A stretch of DNA of 64,000 nt, taken from contig CADBJR010000018.1 in the NCBI GenBank assembly GCA_902795065.1, positions 1 to 64,000 of the forward strand, written 5' to 3'. Source of the DNA: an uncultured Coriobacteriaceae bacterium (GTDB lineage Bacteria; Actinomycetota; Coriobacteriia; Coriobacteriales; Atopobiaceae). The position numbers and the translations under genes are program-made. Under the pieces are notes generated by a model. It was not told the origin of the DNA. It searched no databases and was given only the letters and a program-made list of their open reading frames with translations. Of the stretch, positions 27,601-38,412 are shown one piece after another; the stretch's first letter is position 1, and the number at the start of each line of letters is the position of its first letter.

Positions 27601-30024
27601 ATGATCGCCGTGCAGACCTCCTATACCGTGCTCGCGCTTGATACCTCGACCGACATGCTCGCATGCGCGGTCGCCACGTGGACCCCCCGCGAGGGCGGGA
27701 CCGCCGACGTGCGCGTGCTCGCCGCGGGCGACCATCTGTGCCGGCGCCAGTCGAACGTCGAGCTCGTCTCGACGGCGCTCGACGCGCTCGGGAGCGCAGG
27801 CCTCTCCATGGCGGACGTCAACGCGGTGCTCGTGGGCCGCGGCCCCGGCTCGTTCACGGGCGTGCGCATCGGCGTCGCCACGGCCAAGGGAATCGCCTGC
27901 GGCCTGGGCTGCATGCTCCACGGCACCTCGACCCTCGACGCCGTCGCCTGGCGCGCATGGCTGGCGGGGGAGCGCGGGCTGCTCGCCGTCGCGGACGATG
28001 CCATGCGCGGCGAGATCTACCCGGGCATCTACGTGCTCGACGACGAGGGCGCGCACCGCACCTTCGCCACCGAGAGCGTGTGCAAGGCAGATGCGTGCGT
28101 GTCCAGGTGGGCGTCGCGCGACGATAGGGACGAGCTCGTGCTCACGGGCGACGGCCTCAAGAAGTACAAGGCGCGCTTCGAGGCTGCCGGCTTCGCGCGC
28201 TTCCTCGACGAGGGGCTCTGGCACCCCACGGGAGAGGCGCTGCTGCATGCCGCTGCATCGCGCGAGCGCTATGACGCCGCCGAATCGGGCGACCCCGCGC
28301 TCGTGCTGCCCGTGTACACGCGCCTGTCCGACGCCGAGGAGAACGAGCGCATGCGCCTCGGCATGGCCGAGCCCGCGACCGTCTCCACGACCGGCACCGC
28401 CGACGCGCTCGCCGACATCCACCTGCAGCTCAGGCCCATGTCAATCAACGATTGCGAGCAGGTGGCCGCCCTCGAGGAGCTTGCGTTCTCGGAGATGCCG
28501 CACGTGGCGTGGAAGCGCCAGATGTTCGAGGACGAGCTCGTGCTCCCGCATCGGAGCTGGTGGGTCGCGCACGACCGCGGCACCATCATCGGGTTCGCGG
28601 GCGGTCAGCTCTGCGGCGACGACTTCGAGATCTCCGACATCGCGGTCGCGGACGACCGCCGCCGCGAGGGAATCGCCACGCGCCTGCTTGCGCGCCTCTC
28701 CTACGACGCCCAGATGCTCAACGCGCTGACCATCTCGCTCGAGGTCGAAGTCGACAACGAGCCCGCGCGCGCCCTGTACGGCAAGCTCGGCTTCGAGCAG
28801 ACCGGCCGTCGTCCCAACTACTACGGCCAGGGCCACGATGCCCTCGTCATGGCGGCCAAGCTGCCGCTCCTCTCGGCCAACGACGGCGAGCTGCCCGAGC
28901 CCGCCGCTTCGATCCGCCCGTGGCCCATCGAGGCCGCTCCGCGCGATACGGCAGCCCAGGAGGCGATCGCCGCAGCCGGTGACCTCATCCTCGCCATCGA
29001 ATCCTCCTGCGACGAGACGGCCGTCGCCGTGATCGACGCGTCCGGCCGCGTGCTCTCGAGCATCGTCGCCACCCAGATCGACTTCCATGCACGCTTCGGC
29101 GGCGTGGTGCCCGAGATCGCCTCGCGCAAGCATACCGAGGCCATCGTGGGCACGTTCGAAGAGGCCCTGGCAAAGGCGGGCGAGGCGCTCGGCTGCGACA
29201 CGCTCACGCCGTCCGACCTCTCCGCCATCGCCGTCACCGCAGGCCCCGGCCTCGTGGGCGCGCTCGTCGTGGGCGTTGCCTTCGCCAAGGGCCTCTGCGC
29301 CGCCACGGGGCTGCCGCTCATCGCGGTGCACCACCTCGAGGGGCACCTCTTCGCGAACCTCTTCGAGACGCCCGACCTCGAGCCGCCGTTCGTGGCGAGC
29401 CTCGTCAGCGGCGGCAATACCATGCTGGTGCACGTGCGCGCGTGGGGCGACTACGTAGTCCTCGGCACCACCATCGACGACGCGGTGGGGGAGGCCTTCG
29501 ACAAGGTTGCCAAGGCACTCGGCCTGGGGTATCCCGGAGGGCCGATCATCTCCAAGCTGGCGGCGCAGGGCAATCCGCGCGCCATCCCGTTCCCGCGCGC
29601 GATGATGCACAGCCACGATTACCGTTTCTCGCTCTCGGGCCTCAAGACCGCGGTCATCACCTACATCGAGGGCGAGAACCGCGCGGGCCGTCCCATCAAC
29701 CTGCCCGACCTCGCGGCGAGCTTCCAGGCTGCCGTCGTCGACGTGCAGGTTGCCAAGGCCGTGACGGCCGTGGAGGAGCTGGGCGTCTCGGACTTCTGCG
29801 TGGGCGGCGGCGTGGCTGCCAACCCTGCGCTGCGTGCGGCGTACCAGAAGGCCTTCGCCAAGCGCGGCGTCCGCGTGACGGTGCCTCCCATGAAGGTCTG
29901 CGGCGACAACGCGGCCATGATCGCGCTCGTGGCGCTGCGCTCGTACAAGGCGGGCCTCTTTGCGGACCTCTCGCTCGACGCCAACCCCAACGCCCCTCTC
30001 GGCACGTGGTCGGTTACCGACTGA
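27601..30024 (+). CDS. TsaB-RimI-TsaD triple fusion (t6A synthesis and ribosomal N-acetyltransferase)
   Basis: 807 residues. About 1-250 is TsaB (TVLALDTSTDMLACAV, GRGPGSFTGVRIGVATAKG). About 275-425 is a GNAT of the RimI type (LRPMSINDCEQVAALE, ISDIAVADDRRREGIATRLL, ARALYGKLGFEQTGRRPNYY), which acetylates S18 in E. coli. About 455-807 is TsaD (AIESSCDETAVAVID, SRKHTEAI, HHLEGHLFAN metal histidines, GGGVAANPALR). TsaB and TsaD with TsaE make the t6A37 modification of tRNA. All motifs of each part look intact. TsaE is encoded separately at 25059. Start at ATG 27601 has no strong ribosome site; a GTG a few codons on is possible. Confidence 0.94.
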   Translation: MIAVQTSYTVLALDTSTDMLACAVATWTPREGGTADVRVLAAGDHLCRRQSNVELVSTALDALGSAGLSMADVNAVLVGRGPGSFTGVRIGVATAKGIACGLGCMLHGTSTLDAVAWRAWLAGERGLLAVADDAMRGEIYPGIYVLDDEGAHRTFATESVCKADACVSRWASRDDRDELVLTGDGLKKYKARFEAAGFARFLDEGLWHPTGEALLHAAASRERYDAAESGDPALVLPVYTRLSDAEENERMRLGMAEPATVSTTGTADALADIHLQLRPMSINDCEQVAALEELAFSEMPHVAWKRQMFEDELVLPHRSWWVAHDRGTIIGFAGGQLCGDDFEISDIAVADDRRREGIATRLLARLSYDAQMLNALTISLEVEVDNEPARALYGKLGFEQTGRRPNYYGQGHDALVMAAKLPLLSANDGELPEPAASIRPWPIEAAPRDTAAQEAIAAAGDLILAIESSCDETAVAVIDASGRVLSSIVATQIDFHARFGGVVPEIASRKHTEAIVGTFEEALAKAGEALGCDTLTPSDLSAIAVTAGPGLVGALVVGVAFAKGLCAATGLPLIAVHHLEGHLFANLFETPDLEPPFVASLVSGGNTMLVHVRAWGDYVVLGTTIDDAVGEAFDKVAKALGLGYPGGPIISKLAAQGNPRAIPFPRAMMHSHDYRFSLSGLKTAVITYIEGENRAGRPINLPDLAASFQAAVVDVQVAKAVTAVEELGVSDFCVGGGVAANPALRAAYQKAFAKRGVRVTVPPMKVCGDNAAMIALVALRSYKAGLFADLSLDANPNAPLGTWSVTD

Positions 30025-30062
30025 ACGTCTCCGCACGCTGCGCTCGCTGTGGCAGGCGCACT

Positions 30063-30068
30063 ATAATG
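30063..30068 (+). promoter_or_regulatory. Consensus -10 box upstream of nadE
   Basis: A perfect TATAAT 36 bases before the nadE start; no convincing -35. The leader carries the strong AAAGGAGGAGG site. Confidence 0.4.
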
Positions 30069-30103
30069 GCAGATGGAATCACGCTCCAAAGGAGGAGGCC
30101 ATC

Positions 30104-32035
30104 ATGAGGGATGGGTTCGTTTCCATTGCCGCCATCACGCCCGATGTCAAGGTTGCGGATGTCGAGTTCAACGTCGAGTCATGCATCAACGCCATCACGT
30201 CCGCGGTGCGCTCGCACGGCAGCAAGATAGTGGTGCTTCCCGAGCTGTGCCTTACGGCTTACACCTGCGAGGACCTCTTCATGCAGGGCGCCCTGCTCGC
30301 TGCGGTCGAGGACGGCCTCGAATACCTCGCAGAGCAGACCGCAGAGCTCGATGCCCTCATCTTCGTCGGAGCGCCTATCCGCGTGAACGCCAAGCTCTAC
30401 AACTGCGCGGTCGCCCTCTGCGGAGGAGAGATCCTGGGCATCGTGCCCAAGCAGAATATCCCCACGTACAACGAGTTCTACGAGGGACGTCACTTCGTAC
30501 CGGGCCAGGATGATGTGGTTCCCATCAACATCGCGGGCTTCGACGAGGTGCCGTTCGGCGTCCGCCAGCTCTTCGTTTGCGACTCGGTGCCCGGCCTTGC
30601 GGTTGCTGCCGAGATCTGCGAGGATCTCTGGGTTGCCGAGCCGCCTTCGATCCGCCACGCCCGCGCCGGGGCCACCGTCATCGTGAACCTCTCAGCCTCC
30701 AATGCGCTTGTCGGCAAGGCCGAGTACCGCCGCAGCCTCGTCGTGGGCCAGAGCGCGCGGCTCATCTGCGCGTACCTCTATGCCAGCGCGGGGTGGGGCG
30801 AGTCCACCACCGACGCCGTGTTCTGCGGACACGACATGATTGCCGAGAACGGCCGCATGCTCGCCGAGGCCCCCCAGTTCAGCGAGGGACGCGCCTACAC
30901 CCAGGTCGACGTCGACGCCATCTGCGCCGACCGCCGCCGCATCACCACGTATTACGCTTCTGCCGCTCCCGAGCTGGAAGGCTATCTGCGCGTGCCCTTC
31001 TCGCTGGGCATCACCGATACCAAGCTCACGCGCGAGGTCGACCCCCATCCGTTCGTGCCCGAGGGCATCGAGGAGCGCACGGCCCGTTGCGAGGAGATCT
31101 TCGCCATCCAGGCGCACGCGCTGGCCAAGCGCCTCAAGCACACCAACTCGAAGCGCGCGCTCATCGGCCTCTCGGGCGGCCTCGACTCAACGCTCGCCCT
31201 GCTGGTGACCACGCGTGCCTTTGACCTGCTGGGCCTCGACCGCTCCGGCATCATCGCCGTGACCATGCCCGGCTTCGGCACCACGGGCCGTACCTACAAC
31301 AACGCCTGCTCGCTCGCGAACGCCGCAGGAGCCGAGCTGCGCGAGATCTCCATCGCCGATTCGGTGCGCCAGCACTTCTACGATATCGGCCACGACGAGT
31401 CCGACCATGACTCCACCTACGAGAATGCCCAGGCGCGCGAGCGCACGCAGATCCTCATGGACCTCTCCAACCAGGAGGGAGGTCTCGTGGTGGGTACGGG
31501 CGACCTGTCCGAGCTTGCGCTGGGCTGGGCCACCTACAACGGCGACCACATGAGCATGTACGGCGTGAACGCCTCCATCCCCAAGACGCTTGTGCGCCAT
31601 CTGGTGCGCTATGTGGCCGATACCTGCGGCGATGAGGTCGAGTCATCCGTGCTGTACGACGTGCTCGACACGCCCGTCTCGCCCGAGCTGCTGCCCGCGA
31701 ACGCCGACGGCACCATCGCGCAGCAGACCGAGGACCTCGTGGGACCCTACGAGCTGCATGACTTCTTCATCTACCAGGTGCTGCGCCGCGGGTTCGCGCC
31801 GGGGAAGGTGTACCGTCTTGCCTGCTACGCGCTCGGCGGTTCGTATGACAAGGCCACCATCCTCAAGTGGCTCAAGGTGTTCTACCGCCGGTTCTTCTCG
31901 CAGCAGTTCAAGCGCAGCTGCTCGCCCGACGGCCCCAAGGTGGGATCGGTGGGCGTCTCGCCGCGCGGCGACCTGCGCATGCCGTCCGACGCGCTCGCGT
32001 CGCTCTGGCTTGCGGAGCTCGAAGAGCTGGGATAA
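30104..32035 (+). CDS. nadE: Glutamine-dependent NAD+ synthetase
   Basis: 643 residues. N-terminal nitrilase-type glutaminase with catalytic Glu, Lys and Cys in PELCLTAYT, PKQNIPTYNEFYEGRHF and AAEICEDLWV. C-terminal synthetase with P-loop LIGLSGGLDSTLALLV and GTGDLSELALGW. Amidates nicotinic-acid adenine dinucleotide to NAD+ in the cytosol, using glutamine nitrogen through an internal channel. Usual length. A family A palindrome lies 30 bases after its stop. Confidence 0.96.
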   Translation: MRDGFVSIAAITPDVKVADVEFNVESCINAITSAVRSHGSKIVVLPELCLTAYTCEDLFMQGALLAAVEDGLEYLAEQTAELDALIFVGAPIRVNAKLYNCAVALCGGEILGIVPKQNIPTYNEFYEGRHFVPGQDDVVPINIAGFDEVPFGVRQLFVCDSVPGLAVAAEICEDLWVAEPPSIRHARAGATVIVNLSASNALVGKAEYRRSLVVGQSARLICAYLYASAGWGESTTDAVFCGHDMIAENGRMLAEAPQFSEGRAYTQVDVDAICADRRRITTYYASAAPELEGYLRVPFSLGITDTKLTREVDPHPFVPEGIEERTARCEEIFAIQAHALAKRLKHTNSKRALIGLSGGLDSTLALLVTTRAFDLLGLDRSGIIAVTMPGFGTTGRTYNNACSLANAAGAELREISIADSVRQHFYDIGHDESDHDSTYENAQARERTQILMDLSNQEGGLVVGTGDLSELALGWATYNGDHMSMYGVNASIPKTLVRHLVRYVADTCGDEVESSVLYDVLDTPVSPELLPANADGTIAQQTEDLVGPYELHDFFIYQVLRRGFAPGKVYRLACYALGGSYDKATILKWLKVFYRRFFSQQFKRSCSPDGPKVGSVGVSPRGDLRMPSDALASLWLAELEELG

Positions 32036-32065
32036 CGCGCATACAGGCAAAACTGCGCGGCACAC

Positions 32066-32155
32066 GGGGACAGGTTGTTCGTTCCCTTTCGGCACAGGGG
32101 GACGGGTTTGCAAACCCGTCCCCCTGTGCCGAAAGGGAACGAACAACCTGTCCCC
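32066..32155. repeat. Perfect 90-base palindrome, family A
   Basis: Two 45-base arms, GGGGACAGGTTGTTCG onwards, CTTTCGGCACAGGGGG and ACGGGTTTG, meeting at TTTG/CAAA. CAC/GTG pairs extend it. It lies between nadE and groES. It differs from the 25531 copy at matched positions in both arms, so stem pairing is kept. Confidence 0.93.
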
Positions 32156-32173
32156 GTGCAGTATTGTGAGATT

Positions 32174-32214
32174 TTGACTCCGCACTGTAATTCGGAGCCA
32201 TATGTGGGTAATAT
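32174..32214 (+). promoter_or_regulatory. Probable groES promoter region without CIRCE
   Basis: The AT-rich leader holds TTGACT (32174-32179), an inverted repeat CTCCG-N10-CGGAG (32178-32197) and TAATAT (32209-32214). TTGACT and TAATAT are 29 bases apart, too far for one promoter, so the true pairing is unclear. I find no CIRCE (TTAGCACTC-N9-GAGTGCTAA) or HspR HAIR site; the CTCCG repeat is a candidate operator. Confidence 0.35.
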
Positions 32215-32280
32215 ATCTAGCGTTGGATTGTGCGATGCCCGCATCACGCGCGGCATCGTCTGCTTAAAGGAGGAATTGCT

Positions 32281-32574
32281 ATGACACTTAAACCTCTGGG
32301 CGATCGCGTTCTGGTCAAGCCTGCTCCCAAGGAGGAGAAGACCTCTTCGGGTCTTTACATCTCTTCCGGCGCGCAGGAGAAGCCGCAGCAGGGCGAGGTC
32401 ATCGCTGTTGGTGCCGGCAAGTACAACGAGAAGCTCGGCTCCCGCGTTCCGCTCGACGTCAAGCCCGGCGACAAGGTGTATTACGGCAAGTTCGGCGGCA
32501 ACGAGGTCAAGGTCGATGGCCAGGAGTACCTGCTCCTGCGCGCCGACGACATCTATGCCATCATCGAGGACTAA
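32281..32574 (+). CDS. groES: Co-chaperonin GroES
   Basis: 97 residues, full length. LKPLGDRVLVKPAPKEEKTSSGLYI, the mobile loop region, VIAVGAGKYNEK and VYYGKFGGNEVKVDGQEYLLLRADDIYAII match the family. Caps the GroEL chamber. AAAGGAGGA precedes the start at 32281. groEL follows after 18 bases in the same operon. Confidence 0.97.
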   Translation: MTLKPLGDRVLVKPAPKEEKTSSGLYISSGAQEKPQQGEVIAVGAGKYNEKLGSRVPLDVKPGDKVYYGKFGGNEVKVDGQEYLLLRADDIYAIIED

Positions 32575-34233
<1,659 letters not shown>

Positions 34234-34274
34234 AGACGCGTGGGGGCTCGAACGCCTCACGTAGAACGTCCTCG

Positions 34275-34302
34275 AAAGGCGGGCACCCCGGTGCCCGCCT
34301 TT
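34275..34302 (+). terminator. Intrinsic terminator of groESL
   Basis: AAAGGCGGGCACC (34275-34287) pairs perfectly with GGTGCCCGCCTTT (34290-34302) over a two-base loop, ending in CTTTCT. Forty bases after the groEL stop; the best terminator in the window. Confidence 0.9.
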
Positions 34303-34411
34303 CTGCGGATTGTTCTCCATAGAGGCGTTCGACCCCGCAGCGCGGGCACACTGGTTTATTCAACTTGGTATCATTGTTGGGGCAGCAACCCAGCCGGACA
34401 CGGGAGTATCC

Positions 34412-35695
34412 ATGGCCAAGAAGGAAGAGCGCGATTTTCTCGACGAGCTCATCGACCTGCAGAGCGACTGGCAGGCGTTCTCGAACCCGTTGGGCGATAT
34501 CGCCGACAGCCTGATGGAGGATCCCGAGAAGAAGAAGCGGTGGACGCCGTCCGATTACAAGGAGGTTCCCACCGTCAACTCGCTGCGTTGCGTCCGCGTC
34601 GCCACGAAGGACCATTCCCTCTGCACGCGCTGCCTGGACATCTGCCCCACGAACGCCATCGAGATCAGCGAGAAGGCCGTCAAGATCGTCGAGGGATGCC
34701 GCAAGTGCGGGCTCTGCTCCGCCATCTGCCCCACCGATGCGATCTTCGTGCGCAGCCGCCTGCCCAAGAACCTCTATGAGATGGTGGCGCGCAAGGCCTC
34801 GGCGTACAAGCACTGCTACATCACCTGCACGCGCGCGCTGGGGCGTCTGCCCTACGGCAACGAGGTCGTCCTCGCCTGCGTGGGCCTCATCCCGCGCGAC
34901 GTATGGTTCGCGCTGCTCGCCGACTATACCAACATCAGCGTCTACCTGCCGATGGGCATCTGCGACAAGTGCCGCACCGTCACGGGCGAGGAGATGCTGT
35001 CCGAGGAGATCGCCACCGCCGAGGAATGGGCGGACGCATCCGTGGGCCTCGAGGTCGACGAGGCCGATCTCAACCACGAGTACACGCGCGCCTACAAGCG
35101 CAGCCAGTTCGTGAGCGGTGCGCTGCAGGCGGGAGAGCGTCTCATGACGGGCGTCAACCCCGCGCTCGCGGGCGCCAAGGCGATCGCCGCGAAGATCCAG
35201 GAGCACACCAAGCGCGTGAACGAGCTCACGACGAACCTCGAGAACGCCGTCGGCGCGCGCACGTCCTCAAACAAGCAGCGCATGCTCACGGCGCGGCGCA
35301 AGATCATGCTCGAGGCGCTCCAGCGCACCCCCGACCTCGCCGAGTGCATCGTCAACCTCACGGTGCCGGTGTGCGACTCATCGCTGTGCACGATGTGCGG
35401 CGATTGCGCGACGGCCTGCATGACCCACGCGCTCGACCTCGACAAGAAGGGACATGTCCAGATCGAAGCCGCGTACTGCACGAGCTGCGGGTTCTGCGCC
35501 GACATCTGCGCCGAGGGCGCGCTCACGATGGAGCCGCTCGACGCACGCGAGCTCATCGTGCCCGACCCGCAGGCAGAGGAGATCGCGCGCAAGAAGGCCG
35601 AGGCGAAGGCCGAGGCCAAGAAGCTGCTCGACAAGGGCATAAAGCAGCTGGACAAGGTGGGCGACGTGCTCGAGTCGCTCGACAAGGATAACTAG
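34412..35695 (+). CDS. Polyferredoxin-like 4Fe-4S protein of unknown role
   Basis: 427 residues. Four ferredoxin-like cysteine motifs: CTRCLDICP (with further Cys nearby), CRKCGLCSAICP, CTMCGDCATACM and CTSCGFCADICA, two near each end. A middle segment has CITC, CDKC and a helical stretch, and the C-terminus is a Lys/Ala/Glu-rich coiled coil (ARKKAEAKAEAKKLLDKG). Likely a cytosolic electron carrier. I cannot name the partner enzyme: ychF follows 11 bases later but is functionally unrelated. The start at 34412 is chosen for GGGAG; an earlier in-frame ATG at 34310 precedes the terminator-promoter space. Confidence 0.72.
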   Translation: MAKKEERDFLDELIDLQSDWQAFSNPLGDIADSLMEDPEKKKRWTPSDYKEVPTVNSLRCVRVATKDHSLCTRCLDICPTNAIEISEKAVKIVEGCRKCGLCSAICPTDAIFVRSRLPKNLYEMVARKASAYKHCYITCTRALGRLPYGNEVVLACVGLIPRDVWFALLADYTNISVYLPMGICDKCRTVTGEEMLSEEIATAEEWADASVGLEVDEADLNHEYTRAYKRSQFVSGALQAGERLMTGVNPALAGAKAIAAKIQEHTKRVNELTTNLENAVGARTSSNKQRMLTARRKIMLEALQRTPDLAECIVNLTVPVCDSSLCTMCGDCATACMTHALDLDKKGHVQIEAAYCTSCGFCADICAEGALTMEPLDARELIVPDPQAEEIARKKAEAKAEAKKLLDKGIKQLDKVGDVLESLDKDN

Positions 35696-35706
35696 GAGAC
35701 AGGCAC

Positions 35707-36771
35707 ATGGCGCTTTCGATCGGCATCGTCGGGCTTCCCAACGTGGGCAAGTCCACGCTCTTCACGGCACTCACGAAGAAGGGCGGGCTCGCTGCCAACT
35801 ACCCCTTCGCGACCATCGACCCCAACGTGGGCATCGTGGACGTTCCCGATGCGCGCCTGCAGGCGCTCGCCGACATCGTCCATCCCGGGCGCATCGTGCC
35901 CGCCACCGTTGAGTTCGTCGACATCGCCGGTCTCGTCAAGGGCGCGAGCGAGGGCGAGGGCCTCGGCAACCAGTTCCTCGCCAACATCCGCCAGACCGAC
36001 GCCATCTGCGAGGTCGTGCGCTTCTTCTCCGACCCCGACGTCATCCGCCACGAGAGCTCGACCGACCCCGCGGGCGACATGGACACCATCCAGACCGAGC
36101 TCGTGCTCGCCGACCTCGGCACGCTCGAGAAGGCCATCCCTAAGCTGGAGAAGGAGGCCAAGCGCGACAAGGCCAACGCCCCCAGGCTCGAGATCGCCAA
36201 GCGGCTCGAGGCGTGGCTCAACGAGGGCAACCGCGCCGCGACGCTCGACATGACGCCCGAGGAGAAGGCTGCGGCGCACGACCTGTTCCTGCTCACGATG
36301 AAGCCGATCCTCTACGTGGCCAACGTCGACGAGGATGCGCTCGGAGACGAGCTGCCCGCCATCGACGGCGCGGAGGTCGTGCCCATCAGCGCCAAGGTCG
36401 AGAGCGAGCTCATCGACCTCGAGCCCGAGGAGGCTGCGGAGTTCCTCGCGGACCTCGGCCTCGAGAAGAGCGGCCTCGAGGTGCTCGCGCAGGCAGCGTA
36501 TCGGCTGCTGGGTCTTCAGAGCTACTTCACGGCGGGCGAGATGGAGGTCAAGGCCTGGACCATCCCCATCGGCGCCAAGGCGCCGCAGGCGGCGGGCGTG
36601 ATCCACTCCGATTTCGAGCGCGGCTTCATCAAGGCGCAGGTCTGCAGCTACGAGGACTACGTCTCGCTCGGTGGCGAGCAGGGCTGCAAGAACGCCGGCC
36701 GTATGCGCATGGAGGGCAAGGACTACGTGGTGCAGGACGGCGACGTCATGCACTTCATGTTCAACGTGTAG
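35707..36771 (+). CDS. ychF: Redox-regulated ATPase YchF (Obg-family)
   Basis: 354 residues. OBG-like GTPase fold that prefers ATP: GLPNVGKSTLFTALTKK (P-loop), FVDIAGLVKGASEGEGLGNQFL (G3), and a TGS-like C-terminus (LGLQSYFTAGEMEVKAWTI, AAGVIHSDFERGFIKAQV). The position usually giving GTP specificity reads YVANVDED (NxxE type), consistent with ATP use. Role in translation and oxidative stress is known for the family. GGAGAC precedes the start. Confidence 0.96.
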   Translation: MALSIGIVGLPNVGKSTLFTALTKKGGLAANYPFATIDPNVGIVDVPDARLQALADIVHPGRIVPATVEFVDIAGLVKGASEGEGLGNQFLANIRQTDAICEVVRFFSDPDVIRHESSTDPAGDMDTIQTELVLADLGTLEKAIPKLEKEAKRDKANAPRLEIAKRLEAWLNEGNRAATLDMTPEEKAAAHDLFLLTMKPILYVANVDEDALGDELPAIDGAEVVPISAKVESELIDLEPEEAAEFLADLGLEKSGLEVLAQAAYRLLGLQSYFTAGEMEVKAWTIPIGAKAPQAAGVIHSDFERGFIKAQVCSYEDYVSLGGEQGCKNAGRMRMEGKDYVVQDGDVMHFMFNV

Positions 36772-36809
36772 CCGAAGCCGGACGGCAAATCAGGGAAACG
36801 CGGAACGGC

Positions 36810-38290
36810 CTACTCGCCGGAAGATGACTCCTGCTCCGAGGAGACGGCGTCGAGGCCGATGACCACGATGACGTCGTAATCCTCGTCATAGCGCCCGTTG
36901 TTCTTCTCGGGGGTCGCATCGAGGCCGAGCGCCTCGATGACGCCGAGGGCACGCGATGCGCCCGTCGAGCTGCCCGTGAAGTACACATGCGTCGTCTGAT
37001 GCTCGAAGTCATCCGCGTTGTCGGCGGTGGGATCGAACCCGGCATCCTCGAGGATCTCGGACTTCTCGAACGCGACGCCCGCGATGCCCGTGCCGTTGAG
37101 CACGAGGACGTAGCCGTCGTACTGGGGCTCGAGCGAGCCGTAGTCGATGAGGCCCGAGTTGCCGTCGACGCCGACCGATCCCGCGACGCCTGCGGTGAAA
37201 TCCTCGTCGTCGTTCTCGTAGGGAGGCTTGCCCGCCTTCACGCGGCTCATCATCTTCGCCCACGACACGTTGTCGATCTCCTCGTACCACACATCGTCGA
37301 TGTACTCGGAGATGGTGGGGAGCTGGCCGGCGTAGATGTCGTTGTCGGTGTTGAGGTCCTTCATGGCGAGCGCGAGGCTCACGATCTGATCGACCGAGAG
37401 GTCGGTGACCACGCTGTCGGCCATCGCGGTCACGATGCCGGGGAGGGAGCTGGCGGGTTGCGCCAGGACCTTCTTGATGATGGCAGCGATGACCATGCGC
37501 TGGTTGGCCGAGCGGTAGAAGTCGCCGCCGCCGTACTCGTCGTAGGCGTGGCGGCTGCGGACGAGTCCGAGCGCGTCGCCGCCGCAGAGCGTCTGCGTGC
37601 CGGCGGGAAGGTCGATGCCGGCATTTTCCCAGTCGGACACGGGGACGGGGAGCGTGACCTCGATGCCGCCGATGAGGTCGACGATATCGACGAACTGCTC
37701 GAAGTCGATCTCCGCATAGTGCGAGATGGGCACGCCGGCGAGGTTCGAGACGACCTCGACCATGTGGGCTGCACCGCCGTCGGAGTAGACGCTGTTGATC
37801 TTGCCCTTCGTGCCGTCGCCGTAGTCGACCTCCGTGTCGCGCGGGATCGAGACGAGCGTGACCTTGCGTCCCTTGGTGTCGATGCGCGCGAGGATGATGG
37901 AGTCGGCGCGGAAGTTGCCCTCGTACGAACCCCACTCCTCGGAACGGTCGTTGTCCTTGTCGACGCCCAGGAGCAGCATGTAGAAGGGCTCGTTCAAGCT
38001 GGAATCGGAGAGCACCTGCTGCATGCGCGGGTCGATGCCGGAGGACAGGCGGCTGTTGACGTTGAAGAGGAACCAGCCCGCCGCGCCGCCGCCGATGGCG
38101 AGCAGGACGAGGAGGGCGATGAGGACCTTCTTGCCGATGCCGGAGCGCTTCGTGACGGTGCGCTGGCGGGCCGCTCGTGCGTCGCAGAGCGGATGCCCTC
38201 GCGGGAGGCGTAGGTGCGATGATCCGAAGAAGCGGAGTAACGCGCCTGCTCCTCGGCTGTCATGCGCTTATGTGCCTCTCTCCGTGCCAT
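36810..38290 (-). CDS. LytR-CpsA-Psr (LCP) family protein, one-base frameshift near 38177
   Basis: The catalytic LCP domain is complete: LLGVDKDN, RADSIILARIDTKGRKVTLVSIPRDTEVD, IDGGIEVTLPVPV-like LIGGIEV, the RSRHAY segment and QRMVIAAIIKK. A C-terminal LytR_C-like domain follows (YVLVLNGTGIAGVAFEKSEILEDAGF). Membrane phosphotransferase that attaches wall polymers to peptidoglycan. The start MARREAHKRMTAEEQARY with AAAGGA before it (38290) is in one frame; the membrane helix VLIALLVLLAIGGG and the rest are in another. Restoring a single base at about 38177 (CAC to CACC) joins them. The first ATG in the catalytic frame is at 38024. Confidence 0.85.
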
Positions 38291-38412
38291 ACAATCCTTT
38301 CCAGCGTTTCAGGTTACAAAGCCGCTACCTGCAAAATACTACTCCACTTGGCGTCATATCATAGGTTTTGCAAAAGATAGACACGTTTAAACAGCGTTTG
38401 GAGGGACCGAAT

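Noticed and set aside
32156-32280. CIRCE or HAIR heat-shock operator at groES
   Set aside because: The CTCCG repeat does not match TTAGCACTC or CTTGAGT motifs.
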